Assembly (NCBI GenBank): GCA_016870775.1
Contig: VGAK01000006.1
Span: 22,829 to 86,828, forward strand
Reading direction: 5' to 3'
DNA length: 64,000 nt
Origin: Actinomycetota bacterium
GTDB lineage: Bacteria > Actinomycetota > Acidimicrobiia > Acidimicrobiales > Ilumatobacteraceae
Made by a program: the position numbers and the translations under genes. The notes under the pieces are model-generated. The model was not told the origin of the DNA. It searched no databases and saw only the letters and a program-made list of their open reading frames with translations. Every line of letters starts with the position of its first letter. The stretch's first letter is position 1. Below, piece by piece: positions 47,932 to 57,264 of this stretch.

Positions 47932-48768
47932 ATGACCATCACTCCAGACGCACCGGTGACACAGCCCCGCCAGATCGACGGCGTGCCCCTCACCCCCAAG
48001 GACGTGACCACCCTCTACATGGAGGACCTCGCGCCGAAGCCCACCGTCGAGGCAGAGCGTGAGTGGCGCAAGCAGAAGCTCGCCGGCTCGCTGCGCATCT
48101 TCGGCCGATTCGGATTCGGCGAGGGCGTGGCCGGGCACATCACGGCGCGCGACCCCGAATTCCCCGAGCTCTTCTGGGTGAACCCGCTCGGTCTGTCGTT
48201 CCGCCACGTGCGCGTGTCGGACCTGATCCTCGTCGACCACGAGGGCCATGTCGTCTACGGCGAGCACAGCGTCAACCGCGCCGCCTACGTGCTGCACTCG
48301 GCGGTCCACGAGGCACGGCCCGATGTCGTGGCCGCCGCACACGCCCACAGCGTCTACGGCAAGGCGTTCTCGAGCCTCGGCATCCCCCTCGACCCGCTGA
48401 CACAGGACTCGTGTGCGTTCTACGAGAACAACACCGTGATCTCGGACCACGGTGGCGCCGTGGTGTTCGAGGTCGAGGCGGGCCGGGACTTCGCGCGCGC
48501 CTTCGGCGACAACCGAGCAGCCATCCACCAGAACCACGGTCACTTCACCGTGGGGACCACGATCGACTCGGCGGTGTTCTGGTACGTGTGCTTCGAGCGG
48601 TGCGCCCAGGCCCAATTGGCCGCCATGGCGGCGGGCACGCCCAAGCACATCCCGCACGATCTCGCCGTGTACACCCGCGAGAACGCCGGCAACGAGATCA
48701 CCGGCTGGATGCACTTCCAACCGCTGTGGCAGGAGATCTGCCGCACCGATCCCGATCTGTTCGACTGA
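47932..48768 (+). CDS. Class II aldolase/adducin-family protein
   Basis: GRFGFGEGVAGHITARDPEFPELFWVNPLG; AAAHAHSVYGKAFSSLG; AIHQNHGHFTVG metal-binding His residues. Confidence 0.92.
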   Translation: MTITPDAPVTQPRQIDGVPLTPKDVTTLYMEDLAPKPTVEAEREWRKQKLAGSLRIFGRFGFGEGVAGHITARDPEFPELFWVNPLGLSFRHVRVSDLILVDHEGHVVYGEHSVNRAAYVLHSAVHEARPDVVAAAHAHSVYGKAFSSLGIPLDPLTQDSCAFYENNTVISDHGGAVVFEVEAGRDFARAFGDNRAAIHQNHGHFTVGTTIDSAVFWYVCFERCAQAQLAAMAAGTPKHIPHDLAVYTRENAGNEITGWMHFQPLWQEICRTDPDLFD

Positions 48769-48787
48769 CCCGGATCGACCCCACCCC

Positions 48788-49690
48788 GTGACCCTCCGGG
48801 AATCGGTGTCCCTGCGCGCCTCCGCGATGCTGGAGCGCTCGCCGGCTGAATTCCTCTTCCTCCTCTCCGCTGCCGGCCAGTACGCCGGCGCCGTGATCGC
48901 GATCGGGCTCTTCGATGACCTCTCCCCCGCGACAGTCGCGTGGTTGCGGGTGCTGTCGGCGGCGGTCATCCTCCTCGCCGTCGGTCGTCGCGCGCACCAC
49001 ACCAACTGGAGCGCCCACGACCTCGCATGGGTCGGGATCTTCGGCGCTTCGACGGCGCTCATGAACCTGTTCTTCTACCTCGGTATCGAGAGTCTCCCCC
49101 TCGGCAAGGGAGTGGCGATCGAGTTCATCGGCCCGGTCGCAGTGGCGGCCGCACGCACCCGCACCGCGCGCAACTGGTGGGCTCTGGTGCTCGCGGCCGG
49201 TGGTGTCGTGGTGCTGGGTGGAGTGGAATTGGGCGATGAGCCCCTCGCGCTGTTGTTCATCCTCGTGGCATCGGTGATGTGGGCGGGATACATCGTGGCA
49301 GGATCCCGGGTCGCGCTCGGCGAGCGCGGCGTGGCCGGACTGGGCCTCGGCATGGCGATGGGATCGCTCGTGATCATGCCCTTTTCACTCGCCGATGCGG
49401 GCACGGCGCTCACGACCCCCTCCCTGCTCGGCGCGTGCGTGCTGGTGGGACTCCTCTCGAGCGTGGTCGGCTACGGCATCGACCAGTCGACACTGCGGCG
49501 GATCCCGATGCGCCGGTTCTCGGTGCTCCTCGCGCTGCTCCCGGTGTGCGCGATGGTGTTCGGCCTCGTCTTCCTCGACCAGACACCGACCCTGATCGAC
49601 CTCGGTGGAATGGCGCTCGTTCTCGCGGGCGTGGCGATCCAGGAGCGCGAGGAGATCGAGCGCCACCAACCAGTCGGCACCACCACCTAG
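48788..49690 (+). CDS. EamA/RhtA-family (DMT) transporter
   Basis: Ten hydrophobic segments; ALMNLFFYLGIESLPLGKGVAIEFIGPVAVA; GLLSSVVGYGIDQSTLRRI. Confidence 0.88.
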   Translation: MTLRESVSLRASAMLERSPAEFLFLLSAAGQYAGAVIAIGLFDDLSPATVAWLRVLSAAVILLAVGRRAHHTNWSAHDLAWVGIFGASTALMNLFFYLGIESLPLGKGVAIEFIGPVAVAAARTRTARNWWALVLAAGGVVVLGGVELGDEPLALLFILVASVMWAGYIVAGSRVALGERGVAGLGLGMAMGSLVIMPFSLADAGTALTTPSLLGACVLVGLLSSVVGYGIDQSTLRRIPMRRFSVLLALLPVCAMVFGLVFLDQTPTLIDLGGMALVLAGVAIQEREEIERHQPVGTTT

Positions 49691-49693
49691 CGT
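49688..49693 (+). promoter_or_regulatory. -10 TAGCGT overlapping the TAG stop of the upstream transporter gene
   Basis: caccaccTAGCGTtgccgcATG; first three bases are the upstream stop codon. Confidence 0.5.
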
Positions 49694-49699
49694 TGCCGC

Positions 49700-52165
49700 A
49701 TGTCCCCGACGCGGCGCGCCGTCTCCGTGATCGCCACTGCCCTGGCCGGGTCCCTCGTCGCAACCCTCGTCAGCCCCGGGCTCGCACCACGAGCGGGTGC
49801 GACCCCCGCCCCACCGGTCGCCACCACGGTGCCCCCGACCGTGCCCGCGCCCGCCACCGCCACCGCCCCGACTCCCCTTCCCTCTGCTGCGCTCGTGGTG
49901 AACGGTCGCGGAAACGGCCACGGCCGCGGCATGAGCCAGTGGGGCGCGTATGGATGGGCCACGAAGAAGGCCCTCGCGTGGCAGGACATCCTCCTCTTTT
50001 ATTACGGCGGGAACGGCCGGACGGTGGCACTGCTGACCGAGACCGACGCAGCGTCGGCACCGGGGGGACTCATGACCGTGCGACTGACCGCCCTCGACAA
50101 CACCCAGACCGCGGTGCTCAGCGACACCAGTGCCCTCTCGTGGTCGGGGGCGCCCGGCACCTTCGGTGCCTTCGTGGCACGGCAGGTGGCACGCGACGTC
50201 TTCGATGTCTGGGCCGCCCCGAAACCCGCGTGCGGTGCACCGTCGGGCGACCCCACCGGCTTCACCCAGGTGGGCAACGACGTGAAGGGACCCGTCGAGT
50301 TCACCGTCCCCAAGTCGGCCGACCCTCTCGCGACCTCGCCGGGAGAGATGATCGGCGTGTGCGAACCACCGTCGACCGAGGCAAAGCGCGGACGGGTGCG
50401 CTACTACCGCGGCACGGTGCGGGCAGTGAGTGATGCGACCGGGGCGGCGCGCACCGTGAATGCCGTCGCCGTCGAGTCGTATGTGCGCGGAGTGGTGCCG
50501 CGCGAGTCACCCCCGGGCTGGGGCGATGGCGCCGGAGGCGCGGGCATGAACGCACTGCGCGCCCAGGCGGTTGCTGCGCGCAGCTACGGCCTCACCGAGT
50601 CCCGGTACACCTACGCCAAGACCTGTGACAGCATGGACTGCCAGGTCTACGGCGGAGCAGTGCGCCGCAGTGTCGGCTCGAAGGTCTACGAGACGCTCGA
50701 GCACCCGCTCTCGGACACCGCGGTGGCAGAGACGGTGAACTTCGTCGTCAAGGACACTGCGGGCCGCCTCGTGCGCACCGAGTACACGTCCTCGAACGGG
50801 GGCCGCACCGCCGGGGGCACCTTCCCGGCAAAGGACGACGAGGGTGACCTGCTCGCCGACGCGGCCCAGCAGGTGTGGACCCGGGTGTTCAGTGCCTCCG
50901 AGGTGCAGAAGCGATACCCCTCGATCGGTGTCTTCATGTCGGCCGTCACCACCCACGACGGACTCGGTGGAGAGTGGAACGGCTACGCGTTGTCGGTCAC
51001 CATCTCGGGAACCGCGGGCCGCGTCATTCGCAGTGGCCCCCAATTCAGGCGCGACTTCGACCTCTACAACCACTGGTTCGAGACCTCCACCGTCACCGGT
51101 GCCGATCCGGCGGCGGCACCGGTGGGTCGGGTGCTGCTGGTGGGCGACTCGGTCTCGGAGTCGATCGCCACAGAGTTCGCCGCCCTCGTCACGCCCGCCT
51201 ACCCCGCGATGGACTTCCAGGCCTGTTCCGGCCGAGGCATGGCGGGCGCGGACTGCAACGCGCCACAGAGCCCGCCGAGCCTCGACCTCGACGGCGTCGG
51301 TGTGGTCAATGCCTCCGAGTCGCCCGCGGCGGCGATCATTGCGCTCGGCTACAACGACGACCCCGCCACCTTCGAGGGTGAACTGCAACAGATGCTCTCG
51401 GCTCTCACCGCAAAGGGCGTGCAACGGATCATCTTCGTGGCGCTGTCGACGCGCAGCACCACCCGCAACTACGCACGGATCAACGAGCTCGTCGTGGCGG
51501 CCTCGGCGGTCAACCCGGCGATCACGGTGCTCGACTGGAACACCGCGAGCGCAGAGACCGCGCGTTGGCGGTGGTTCGAGAACTCCTCGTTGTGCTGTTG
51601 GGTGCACCTCTCGGCGAGCGGGCAGGCGGAGTTCGCACTCTTCCTGCGCCGTCAACTGGATGCACTGCGCGCACAGGGGATGCTCCCCGTGTCGGCGCCG
51701 GCGGTGCCGGTGCTGCTCGGCCTGCCTCTGAAGAAGAGCAACGCGGGCGTCATGGTCTCGTCCGTCCAACGACGCCTGAACCGGGCCCTCAACCTGACGG
51801 GCCGCAAGAGACTGGCAACCGACGGCGCCTTCGGTGCAGCGACGGATCGCGCGGTGCGCACCTTCCAGGCCGCGACCGCCCTGCCCGTGACCGGGGAGAT
51901 CGACCGGACCACATGGGATGCACTCGGGCTCGCGGGGAGGTCCGATCTCACGATCCTGCGCGTCGGCACGTTCCACCCCGCCGTGGCCACGGTCCAGACC
52001 GCACTCGGCAAGGTTCTCCGCAAGAAGATCCCCGCCACCGGGCGCTACGACGAATCACTCGCCGCCCTCGTGCGCGAGTTCCAAAAGAACGTCGCGCTCA
52101 AGCCCTCGGGTCGGGTCGGGCCCTCCACCTGGGCGGCACTGATGGCAGCCGCCGCGCGCAGCTGA
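49700..52165 (+). CDS. Secreted SpoIID/LytB-domain protein with SGNH-hydrolase-like middle domain and two C-terminal peptidoglycan-binding domains
   Basis: Signal peptide; GRGNGHGRGMSQWGAYGWA, VPRESP, LRAQAVAARSYGL, TSSNGGRTAGG (SpoIID); RVLLVGDSVSESIA and IIALGYND (SGNH); two PG_binding_1-like repeats (VSSVQRRLNRAL..., VATVQTALGKVL...). Confidence 0.88.
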   Translation: MSPTRRAVSVIATALAGSLVATLVSPGLAPRAGATPAPPVATTVPPTVPAPATATAPTPLPSAALVVNGRGNGHGRGMSQWGAYGWATKKALAWQDILLFYYGGNGRTVALLTETDAASAPGGLMTVRLTALDNTQTAVLSDTSALSWSGAPGTFGAFVARQVARDVFDVWAAPKPACGAPSGDPTGFTQVGNDVKGPVEFTVPKSADPLATSPGEMIGVCEPPSTEAKRGRVRYYRGTVRAVSDATGAARTVNAVAVESYVRGVVPRESPPGWGDGAGGAGMNALRAQAVAARSYGLTESRYTYAKTCDSMDCQVYGGAVRRSVGSKVYETLEHPLSDTAVAETVNFVVKDTAGRLVRTEYTSSNGGRTAGGTFPAKDDEGDLLADAAQQVWTRVFSASEVQKRYPSIGVFMSAVTTHDGLGGEWNGYALSVTISGTAGRVIRSGPQFRRDFDLYNHWFETSTVTGADPAAAPVGRVLLVGDSVSESIATEFAALVTPAYPAMDFQACSGRGMAGADCNAPQSPPSLDLDGVGVVNASESPAAAIIALGYNDDPATFEGELQQMLSALTAKGVQRIIFVALSTRSTTRNYARINELVVAASAVNPAITVLDWNTASAETARWRWFENSSLCCWVHLSASGQAEFALFLRRQLDALRAQGMLPVSAPAVPVLLGLPLKKSNAGVMVSSVQRRLNRALNLTGRKRLATDGAFGAATDRAVRTFQAATALPVTGEIDRTTWDALGLAGRSDLTILRVGTFHPAVATVQTALGKVLRKKIPATGRYDESLAALVREFQKNVALKPSGRVGPSTWAALMAAAARS

Positions 52166-52189
52166 GCCACACCGACGGGCCCGCTCAGC
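52161..52189. terminator. Inverted repeat GCTGAGC ... GCTCAGC between convergent stops
   Basis: 7-bp arms, 15-nt loop, each arm containing a TGA stop. Confidence 0.5.
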
Positions 52190-53930
52190 CGACGAAGCGT
52201 TCCTTCCACGCCTCGTCGCTGACGAGATCGGGATAGGCCGCGCGGTAGTCGCGCTTCAACCGGCCGTACGTGCGCGCGAGACGCCAGGACGTGGCGAACA
52301 CCTCGCGTTGGATCGCCACGAACCTCTTGTAGTCGCGTTCGCAGAGGAAGCCCTCCTCCACCCGCGGGTGGCGGTAGAGGATCGTGTCGTGACGGATCGC
52401 CAGGCCGACCGCGCGCACGTCGATCTGGGCCACTCCGGTCCCCCTCGACTTCATGAACCGGGGCAACCACCGGCCCGCCCCGGTGAGCGGTGAGAGGAGG
52501 AACCCACCGAGGCGCACCACTTTCGGGCGGGGCGAGGTGAAGCCGAGGCTGCTCAGGTCCGCGGACAGCGGTCCGGCCTTCTCCTCGTCGACCCGGCGAA
52601 CCTCGTCGTGGCGTGCCGCATGGTCGATCCCGGCCCAGGCCGCGGGGCCGGCGAGGAAGTCCTCCATCCCGCGGATCATGAACTCGGCGCTCGCGTAGCG
52701 GTGCGAGTACGCGTTGCGGAACCCGAACCCCAGGTACCGCCACGCCAGGTGCCACCACTTGTGGTCGTCGAACACCAGAGTGTCGATGAGCGCGAAGTTG
52801 CGGATCTCGTAGTAGAGCGACGTCGGATTGTTCTTCAGCGCGAAGTCGGCGTGCCACACCACGATGCCGTTCATCGTGACCGTGTGGCGTCCGGTGTGCA
52901 TCAGCCCGAAGGCGACGTCGTCACCGCGCACGAAGACCGGCAGGGGATTCTCGGTGCCGAGGTGCATCGGGAAGACCGTGTACCACCACGCGGAGTAGGC
53001 GATCTCGGGCTCGATCTTGTCGCGCACGACCTCGGCGCGCTTGCGCAGGTCGACCTCGCGACCGATCGCACGCAACGGATACACGCTGCGGAACTCGTAC
53101 TCGGATCCCGCCTCGAACTGCATCCACGGCTGCTCCTCGCTGATCATCGCGCCGTGGACACAGAGATCCTCCGACACTGCGTGCGACAACAGGGCGATCG
53201 TGCGCAGGATCGACTCGGGCTCGAGCCGTATGTCGTCGTCCATGAAGGCCACATGGGTGCTCCACCCCTCCTCACGGAACTCGATCAGTCCGCGCGCGAA
53301 ACCGCCGGCTCCCCCGAGGTTCGGGTTCGGCACGAGCCGCACCGGGGCACCGGCGGGAATGGCGGGCTCGAGGTTGCGTGCGTTGTCGACCACCACCACG
53401 CGCAGGCGACCGCGCACCGCGGGATCGTTCGCCTCGAGGGCCACGAGGCTCGCGATCGTGGCGAGCACGTACTGCTGACGGTTGAAGGTGGTGATCGCCA
53501 CCCCCATGCGCACCTCGCGCACCGGTGCGGTGCGCGTGAGCCATTCGCCACCGTGGACGACCACTCCGTCGGCGAGTGCCGTCACCGCCACATAGAACGA
53601 CTCGGCCCCCACCGCACGCATGTCGTCGCACCAGAGCTCGGCCTCCTCGACCGAGGCCGCGACCACCGTGTCCACACCGTCGGCGTATGCGACCAGCTCG
53701 ACCAGTGCGGGCCCGGTGATGCACATCCGCGCGCCGAGATCGGCGAGATTCGTCAGGCGACTCCAGCGACCCGCCGAAAAGACCCCGAACGCCGTGTCGA
53801 AGGTGACCTTGCCACCCGAGGCCAAGGTGATGCCGTCGGCGGCGGTGTCACCATCGCGACACCTGGCATAGAGCGTGGGTTCGGCGAAACCGGGTGCGGG
53901 CGGGTTCATCCTGCCGAGAAGCCGGGCCAT
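52185..53930 (-). CDS. GlfT2-like galactofuranosyltransferase
   Basis: VRMGVAITTFNRQQYVLATIASLV; THVAFMDDDIRLEPESI; NNPTSLYYEIRNFALIDTLVF; immediately downstream of glf. Confidence 0.88.
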   Translation of the reverse strand: MARLLGRMNPPAPGFAEPTLYARCRDGDTAADGITLASGGKVTFDTAFGVFSAGRWSRLTNLADLGARMCITGPALVELVAYADGVDTVVAASVEEAELWCDDMRAVGAESFYVAVTALADGVVVHGGEWLTRTAPVREVRMGVAITTFNRQQYVLATIASLVALEANDPAVRGRLRVVVVDNARNLEPAIPAGAPVRLVPNPNLGGAGGFARGLIEFREEGWSTHVAFMDDDIRLEPESILRTIALLSHAVSEDLCVHGAMISEEQPWMQFEAGSEYEFRSVYPLRAIGREVDLRKRAEVVRDKIEPEIAYSAWWYTVFPMHLGTENPLPVFVRGDDVAFGLMHTGRHTVTMNGIVVWHADFALKNNPTSLYYEIRNFALIDTLVFDDHKWWHLAWRYLGFGFRNAYSHRYASAEFMIRGMEDFLAGPAAWAGIDHAARHDEVRRVDEEKAGPLSADLSSLGFTSPRPKVVRLGGFLLSPLTGAGRWLPRFMKSRGTGVAQIDVRAVGLAIRHDTILYRHPRVEEGFLCERDYKRFVAIQREVFATSWRLARTYGRLKRDYRAAYPDLVSDEAWKERFVG

Positions 53931-53940
53931 GCCCCCAGTC

Positions 53941-55089
53941 TCACAGGGGATCGACCACCAGTGAGCGCATCGGAGAATTCTTCACCCGGGACTCGATGAA
54001 GACCCGGGCCACCTCGAGCGCCTCCTTGATGGTCACGTCCATGTCCAGGTAGCGGTAGGTGCCGAGCCGACCGAGGAAGGTGACCCCGGTGGCGGACCGC
54101 GCCGCGCTCACGTAGTCGTGGAGCTGTGCCTTCTCCTCCACCAGACGGATCGGGTAGTACGGGATGTCCCCCTCGCCCGCGAGGCGGCTGAACTCGGTGA
54201 AGGTCACCGTCCTGTCATGGGACTCCCAGGGGGCGAAGTGCTTGTGCTCGGTGACCCGCGTGTGGGGGACGTCGACATCGCAATAGTTCAGGACCGGGCA
54301 CCCTTGGTGGTCACCCCCGGATTCGTCCGCGACGAAGTCGAGCGTGCGGTACCCGAGTCGGCCGTGGCGGTGGGCGAACCACTCATCGATCGGGCCGGAC
54401 CAGAACACGTGCTCGGCGTCGGTGAGGTCCCCCGCCGACACCTGGCGACCGAGCGAGACCTCGATGAGGGGATGGTCGAGCATCGCCTCCACGATCGGGG
54501 TGTACCCGTTGCGCGGGATCGCCTGCCACGGATGGTTGAAGTAGCTGTCCTCGTAGGAGAACCGCAGCGGCAGCCGCGCCAGGATCGATGCCGGCAGTTC
54601 ACTCGGCGCCATCCCCCATTGTTTCTGCGTGTACCCGGCGAAGAACGCCTCGTAGAGCTCGCGACCGACGAACTTGAGGGCCTGGTCCTCGAACGAGACC
54701 GGCTCGCCGATCGAGGAATCGGCCTTGCCGGCGATGAACGCGCGGGCCTGCGCGGGCGTGAACGTCGTGCCGAAGAATTGGTTGATCGTGTGCAGGTTCA
54801 CCGGCAGCGAGTAGACCCTCCCGGCCGACACCGCCTTGACCCTGTGGTTGTAGGGAACCATGTCACCGAACCGGTTGATGTAGTCCCACACCTCGGCATG
54901 CCCGGTGTGGAAGATGTGCGGCCCATAGACATGGACCATCACTCCGTTGTCATGCCGCTCGGTGTGGGCGTTGCCCGCGACATGGGACCTTCCGTCGACG
55001 ACCCACGAGGCGATTCCGGCCTCTGCCAGCTGGCGCGCGACCACCGCACCGGAGAATCCGGCACCGACGATGACGATGGGTGCGGTCAC
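53941..55089 (-). CDS. glf: UDP-galactopyranose mutase
   Basis: IVIVGAGFSGAVVARQLAEAGIASWVVDGRSHVAGNAHTERHDNGVMVHVYGPHIFHT; YTQKQWGMAPSELPASILARLPLR. Confidence 0.95.
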   Translation of the reverse strand: MTAPIVIVGAGFSGAVVARQLAEAGIASWVVDGRSHVAGNAHTERHDNGVMVHVYGPHIFHTGHAEVWDYINRFGDMVPYNHRVKAVSAGRVYSLPVNLHTINQFFGTTFTPAQARAFIAGKADSSIGEPVSFEDQALKFVGRELYEAFFAGYTQKQWGMAPSELPASILARLPLRFSYEDSYFNHPWQAIPRNGYTPIVEAMLDHPLIEVSLGRQVSAGDLTDAEHVFWSGPIDEWFAHRHGRLGYRTLDFVADESGGDHQGCPVLNYCDVDVPHTRVTEHKHFAPWESHDRTVTFTEFSRLAGEGDIPYYPIRLVEEKAQLHDYVSAARSATGVTFLGRLGTYRYLDMDVTIKEALEVARVFIESRVKNSPMRSLVVDPL

Positions 55090-55153
55090 GCGAACGACGC
55101 TAGTTGCTCGGGTCCGCTCCCACGGGGCGTGGTGACGACGACTCGAGCCGGTG

Positions 55154-56320
55154 TCAGTGCGACAGACCCGGGGCGCAGAGCCCGTCGAGCTCCATGATCT
55201 GGATGCGGTCGCGGTTCTCCCACGTCACCTCGTTCGAGGGGTCGGGACGAAGGTTGAAGACCCGGAACGACATCTCGGTGGTGTCCACGGCGAGGATCCG
55301 ACCGATCAACGGATCGCCCAGATCGAGCAGGATCTTCAACGTCTCGAGCGCCTGGATCGACCCGATGATCCCGGGCAGCACGCCCAGCACACCGGCCTCG
55401 GCGCACGAGGGAGCCAACTCGGCCGGCGGCGGCACCGGAACCATGTCGCGGTACGTCGGCCCGCGCAACGGGTGGAACACCGACACCATCCCCTCGAACC
55501 GGAAGATGCTCCCGTGCACGACCGGGATGCCGAGCTTCACGCTGGCGTCGTTCAGGAGATACCGGCTGGGGAAGTTGTCGGCGCCGTCGACGATCACGTC
55601 ATATCCCTCGATGATCCCCATGATGTTGTCGGCCGACAACCGCGCGTCGTAGGTGACGACATCGACGTCGGGGTTCAACTTCGTGAGGGTCTGGCGGGCC
55701 GAGTCGACCTTGCGCTGGCCGACCCGGTCGAGGTTGTGGAGGATCTGGCGTTGAAGGTTCGACTCGTCCACCTCGTCCATGTCGACGATCCCGATCGTGC
55801 CGACCCCTGCCGCCGCCAGGTACAGCGCGGCGGGCGATCCGAGCCCGCCGGCTCCCAGCATCAGCACCTTGCTGCCGAGCAACTTGGCCTGGCCCTCGAT
55901 GCCGACCTCGGGCAGCAGGAGATGGCGCTGGTAGCGATTGCGCTGGTCGGCCGTGAGCGTGACAGGGGCGAGCCACGCGCGTCCCTCGTCCTTCCACTTG
56001 CCAAAGCCCCCCGCCATGGAGAGCACGTTCGTGTACCCGAGTTCCTGCATGGTCGCGGCCGCGAAGGCGCTGCGCACGCCACCGGCGCAATACACGACGA
56101 TTTCTTGGTTCTTGTCGGTGGCGCGTCCCTCGATCTGGGCCTCGAGGTGCCCACGGGGGATGTGCAGTGCACCGGGGAGTGCACCCTGGTCGAACTCGTC
56201 GGGCTCGCGCACGTCGAGCACGAGCACGCCACCGGAATTGATGCGGGCCTCGGCGGTCGCAGTGTCGACTTCGACGATCCTGGACTTTGCCTGGGCGAGA
56301 AGATCCCTGAATGACGGCAT
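55154..56320 (-). CDS. Rhodanese-ThiF/MoeB fusion (MoeZ-type sulfur-carrier adenylyltransferase, rhodanese at N-terminus)
   Basis: N-term VLVLDVREPDEF...VVYCAGGVRSA (rhodanese), then RYQRHLLLPEVGIEGQAKLLGSKVLMLGAGGLGSPAALYLAAAGVGTIGIVD. Confidence 0.93.
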   Translation of the reverse strand: MPSFRDLLAQAKSRIVEVDTATAEARINSGGVLVLDVREPDEFDQGALPGALHIPRGHLEAQIEGRATDKNQEIVVYCAGGVRSAFAAATMQELGYTNVLSMAGGFGKWKDEGRAWLAPVTLTADQRNRYQRHLLLPEVGIEGQAKLLGSKVLMLGAGGLGSPAALYLAAAGVGTIGIVDMDEVDESNLQRQILHNLDRVGQRKVDSARQTLTKLNPDVDVVTYDARLSADNIMGIIEGYDVIVDGADNFPSRYLLNDASVKLGIPVVHGSIFRFEGMVSVFHPLRGPTYRDMVPVPPPAELAPSCAEAGVLGVLPGIIGSIQALETLKILLDLGDPLIGRILAVDTTEMSFRVFNLRPDPSNEVTWENRDRIQIMELDGLCAPGLSH

Positions 56321-56392
56321 GCAAAAAATCCTACCGTCGGGGTCGGGATTTCAGTCTCGGGTGACCCCGCGCCGGACCGTCGCCGGCGATGC

Positions 56393-57175
56393 TCAGCCCC
56401 GACGGGCGGCGGCCACGATCGACACCAACGCCGGAGTGATCGAGCCCACCACGACCCGATCCGCGTAGCCGTCCATCGCCGTGGGTTCACCGTTCACGAT
56501 CACCACCCGGGCTCGCGATGCTCGCGCACGCGGCACCACCATGTTCGCCGGTGAGACCTGCAGCGTGCTGCCCACCGCGAGAAGCAGATCGCACTCCTCG
56601 GCCTCGGTGAGCGCACGCTCGATGACCTCGGGCACGAGGGCTTGACCGAACAGGATCGTGTCGCTCTTGACGATCCCCCCGCACAGTTCGCACCGCGGAT
56701 CCGGGTCGCCGGCGCGCACGCGCTCGATGAACTCCCCCATCGGTCGCCGGTCGTTGCACCCCCAGCAGCGGGCCCACTTCACGGTGCCGTGCACCTCGAC
56801 CACCCGGTCCTCGGGGACACCGCCTGCTTGGTGCAGACCATCCACGTTCTGGGTGACGACGGCGGCGAGCGATCCCATCGCATGGATCTCGGCGATCGCG
56901 CGGTGACCGTCGTTGGGCTCGGCCGTGCCGTTGAAGGTGCGGACCCGTCCCTCCCACGCGACGCGTCGCACCTCGGGGTCACCGAGATAGTGCGACAAGG
57001 TCGAGGTGCGCTCCGCGAGTGGGTTGCGCGTCCACAGCCCGTTCGGCCCGCGGAAGTCCGGGATTCCCGAGTCGGTCGAGATGCCCGCTCCGGTGAACAC
57101 CACCACGCGCCGCGCCGCACCCAACCACTCACCGACCTCGTCGAGGACCTCGGCTGGAACGTTCTCCTCGTACAT
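56393..57175 (-). CDS. NAD-dependent deacylase (sirtuin)
   Basis: [36 protein letters not shown]; Zn CWGC...[14 protein letters not shown]. Confidence 0.94.
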   Translation of the reverse strand: MYEENVPAEVLDEVGEWLGAARRVVVFTGAGISTDSGIPDFRGPNGLWTRNPLAERTSTLSHYLGDPEVRRVAWEGRVRTFNGTAEPNDGHRAIAEIHAMGSLAAVVTQNVDGLHQAGGVPEDRVVEVHGTVKWARCWGCNDRRPMGEFIERVRAGDPDPRCELCGGIVKSDTILFGQALVPEVIERALTEAEECDLLLAVGSTLQVSPANMVVPRARASRARVVIVNGEPTAMDGYADRVVVGSITPALVSIVAAARRG

Positions 57176-57264
57176 CGGGCCCCATTCTGCCCTCCCGGGC
57201 CCACACCAGCGGCGGCTGAACCTGCTGCCAAAAATGCCGGTCGGGCGGGGCGGGCGGTCGCGCG

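Noticed and set aside
57195-57250. Additional CGGCGGCT box as a third repeat locus
   Set aside because: Only a single copy of the octamer (in ccagcggcggctgaacc), no tandem unit; expected by chance in a GC-rich genome.
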